A stretch of DNA of 64,000 nt, taken from Mycolicibacterium sp. CH28. GTDB lineage: Bacteria; Actinomycetota; Actinomycetes; Mycobacteriales; Mycobacteriaceae. Each line of letters opens with the position of its first letter. Positions within the stretch are counted from its first letter, which is position 1. A program made the translations under genes and the position numbers. Below the pieces are notes generated by a model. That model made no database searches, was not told the DNA's origin, and saw only the letters and a list, made by a program, of their open reading frames with translations. The DNA lies in the NCBI RefSeq assembly GCF_004745805.1, contig NZ_SRLQ01000003.1, positions 186,001 to 250,000 on the forward strand, given 5' to 3'. Below are positions 62,302 to 64,000 of this stretch, one piece after another.

Positions 62302-64000
62302 GGCCTTACTGCACATAGCGCCGACGGCCGACGTCGCACCGCCGAGCCCGGACCGCCGCGTGCCCATCGGCATCGCGCTCTTCACGGTGTGCGCGATCGC
62401 GTACTTTTCCTTCGGTGCAGTAATGATCCTGCACTACAACTTTTTCGACCCGGATGGCATCAGCCGGGTCGCCAACGCGGGTTTCGCGGTGATGAGCCGC
62501 GACCCCCACATTTCGGCAATCGGCTATGTCTGGAATCCACTGCCCAGCCTGATAGAGATTCCCGTCCTGCAGTTAAGCCGCTGGTGGCCGGAGCTGCGGA
62601 CCGCTGGGCTGGCATCGGTAGTCCAGAGCTCGTTGTTCATGGCCGGCGCGGTGGTGATGATCAGACGCATTGCAACCGACCGCGGCATGGGCCTGATGTG
62701 GCAGCGGCTCGCGACACTGGCCTTCGCACTTCACCCGGTGATCGTCAGCTACGCAGCGTCCGGTATGAGCGAGGCCGCAGAGATCTTCTGCGCCTTGTGG
62801 GCAACGCGTAATCTGCTGCGCTGGCTAAAATCCCAAGACCCCACTCAATTGGCATTGGTGGGCATCGCGCTGGCGATTGGCTACCTTGCGCGCTACGAGT
62901 TCGCCGTCTGCGCTACCGCGGTCGCTGCGCTCGTCGGGCTCGTCTCGCTCGCCAACCGCTACGACAGCGACCGCAGGATGGTCGTGCAACGCGCCGTTCT
63001 CAACGTTCTGATCGCCGGATTTCCTATCGCGGTTGCGTTTACCGCGTGGGCGATGGTTGGTTGGATAACTACCGGAGATCTGTTCGCCACGCTTACCTCG
63101 AACTACGGCAATGCCGGACAGGTAGCCACAGCGCAGACACGCGGGACGGCATCCACCCTGTTGGCCAACAGGCAGCCGATAGTCGTGGCAATTCGCTTTC
63201 TAGGGATGCAGCCCCTCGCCGGGGTAGCGATCGCCCTCGCTGGTTGCGTCGCGGCACTTCGACGACGGGTGGAGCCGATCGTTCCGATTTGTACCTTCGG
63301 GTCTGTGCTGGCCTTCTCGGCATGGGGCCAACTGACCGGTACGACATTCGGCCTGTTCCGGTACTACATCCTGGCAATCCCGATGGTCATCGTCGTGGCG
63401 ATGTGCTGTTGGCAACCCGCCGGAACGGAGCCACGGCAGTGGGGCGCACGGTCGTGGACCGCCAAAGCCGGTGCCCTGCTTCTGTGCGGCGCCCTGCTCG
63501 CCATCCCCGTCACCGCGCGAGCGATGCTGAACCCCGCAATCGGCAACCAATACCTGCAGTACGGTTGGCGGTCGATTCTCGATCCCGAAGCCTACCCCGC
63601 GTCCGACCAGTGGTACCGCCAGCTTCGCACCGATGATCGACTGATCGCCAGCTACCTCGATGCCATGAATCTGCCTGACGGATCGGTATTGATGGACACC
63701 TTCGTCGGCTGGGGCGTCTGGCTGTACTCCGACAACCCCAAGCAGTTCGTCATCACCAGTGACTACGACTTCGCAGACGCGCTGAGCCGGCCGTGGGACA
63801 ACCACATTCGATACGTTCTGGTGAGTAACCCGGCGCTCAACGACGCACCCGACGCCATCAACCTACGATGGCCGTCGCTGTGGGCTGACGGAGCGGGCTT
63901 CGGCCGGTTGGTGTTCGCCGCCGTCGGCGCTACCGGCCAAACCCGTTGGCGCATTTACGAAGTAACCGGACCGCCGACGTTTCCAGCCAGCACGGTTCGC
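62288..64000 (+). CDS. Multi-pass membrane glycosyltransferase-like protein (partial, runs off the window)
   Basis: An open frame of 571 codons begins at a GTG 14 bases before the BcsB-like stop and is still open at the last base. It encodes about ten transmembrane segments with an early extracytoplasmic loop holding FFDPDGISRVANAGF and SRDPHISAIGYVWNPLPSL. The acidic first loop and topology recall GT-C enzymes of the GT39/GT83 type, which use polyprenyl-phosphate sugars. A soluble C-terminal domain (DGSVLMDTFVGWGVWLYSD) follows. It may decorate or modify the polymer; this is inferred from context. Confidence 0.78.
   Translation, partial: MTAPEALLHIAPTADVAPPSPDRRVPIGIALFTVCAIAYFSFGAVMILHYNFFDPDGISRVANAGFAVMSRDPHISAIGYVWNPLPSLIEIPVLQLSRWWPELRTAGLASVVQSSLFMAGAVVMIRRIATDRGMGLMWQRLATLAFALHPVIVSYAASGMSEAAEIFCALWATRNLLRWLKSQDPTQLALVGIALAIGYLARYEFAVCATAVAALVGLVSLANRYDSDRRMVVQRAVLNVLIAGFPIAVAFTAWAMVGWITTGDLFATLTSNYGNAGQVATAQTRGTASTLLANRQPIVVAIRFLGMQPLAGVAIALAGCVAALRRRVEPIVPICTFGSVLAFSAWGQLTGTTFGLFRYYILAIPMVIVVAMCCWQPAGTEPRQWGARSWTAKAGALLLCGALLAIPVTARAMLNPAIGNQYLQYGWRSILDPEAYPASDQWYRQLRTDDRLIASYLDAMNLPDGSVLMDTFVGWGVWLYSDNPKQFVITSDYDFADALSRPWDNHIRYVLVSNPALNDAPDAINLRWPSLWADGAGFGRLVFAAVGATGQTRWRIYEVTGPPTFPASTVR

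Overview
The window is a high-GC chromosomal segment from a fast-growing-type mycobacterium (Mycolicibacterium-like; the genus is an inference). The backbone has mycobacterial hallmarks: pknG-glnH-glnX, mutT3, thiE/thiO-thiS-thiG, lpqL, thiC-thiD, xthA, def, a DUF3263 protein, a LytR_C protein, sodC and a YbdK-type carboxylate-amine ligase. From memory, these follow the M. tuberculosis Rv0408-Rv0433 block in inverted orientation, but here they are split by accessory blocks. Gene starts are often GTG, and operons are tightly coupled through ATGA, GTGA or TGATG overlaps.

Layout: 0.3-6.5 kb is an Mrp/Mnh Na+/H+ antiporter operon (A/B fusion, C, D, E, F, G). 6.6-12.8 kb holds a LON-domain protein, a lipoprotein, the carboxylate-amine ligase, sodC, a LytR_C protein, a DUF3263 protein, def, a GNAT acetyltransferase and xthA. 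12.8-17.8 kb holds an MDR oxidoreductase, small membrane and hypothetical genes, and a DHA2 MFS exporter. 17.86-23.43 kb is a complete Tn3-family transposon with inverted repeats, a TATTC target duplication and TnpA. Its tyrosine recombinase gene is broken by an IS3-family element with its own CTC duplication. 23.5-26.6 kb is a TPP-riboswitch-controlled thiC-thiD-hydrolase operon.

26.8-31.9 kb carries a secreted PGRS-repeat protein without a PE domain, a Baeyer-Villiger-type monooxygenase with a small membrane partner, and an AraC regulator coupled to a truncated fatty-acid hydroxylase. 32-34.9 kb is a decayed patch with an IS256-type transposase relic and a carotenoid oxygenase, bracketed by a 39-bp direct repeat. 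34.9-39.7 kb holds APC, SulP and uracil permeases. 39.7-43.7 kb holds the LpqL peptidase, a PF03773 permease with its TIGR03943 partner, and an SGNH hydrolase. 43.7-47.3 kb holds thiG-thiS-thiO under a second TPP riboswitch, thiE and mutT3. 47.4-51.9 kb is the glnX-glnH-pknG amino-acid sensing operon. 52-54.1 kb holds a DUF559 protein and a CtaG-type protein, separated by three copies of one composite palindromic repeat. 54.1-57.4 kb is pta-ackA. 57.5 kb to the end is an accessory operon resembling a cellulose-synthase-type exopolysaccharide system: a membrane protein, a BcsA-like GT2, a BcsB-like protein, and a multi-pass protein running off the edge.

The main points for a second look are the Tn3 element with a tyrosine-recombinase resolution module and a perfect palindromic core-site candidate; its insertion about 35 bp upstream of the thiC riboswitch; a 36-bp in-frame tandem repeat inside thiO; the triplicated palindromic element next to pknG and ackA; the BcsA/BcsB-like operon; and the PE-less PGRS protein.
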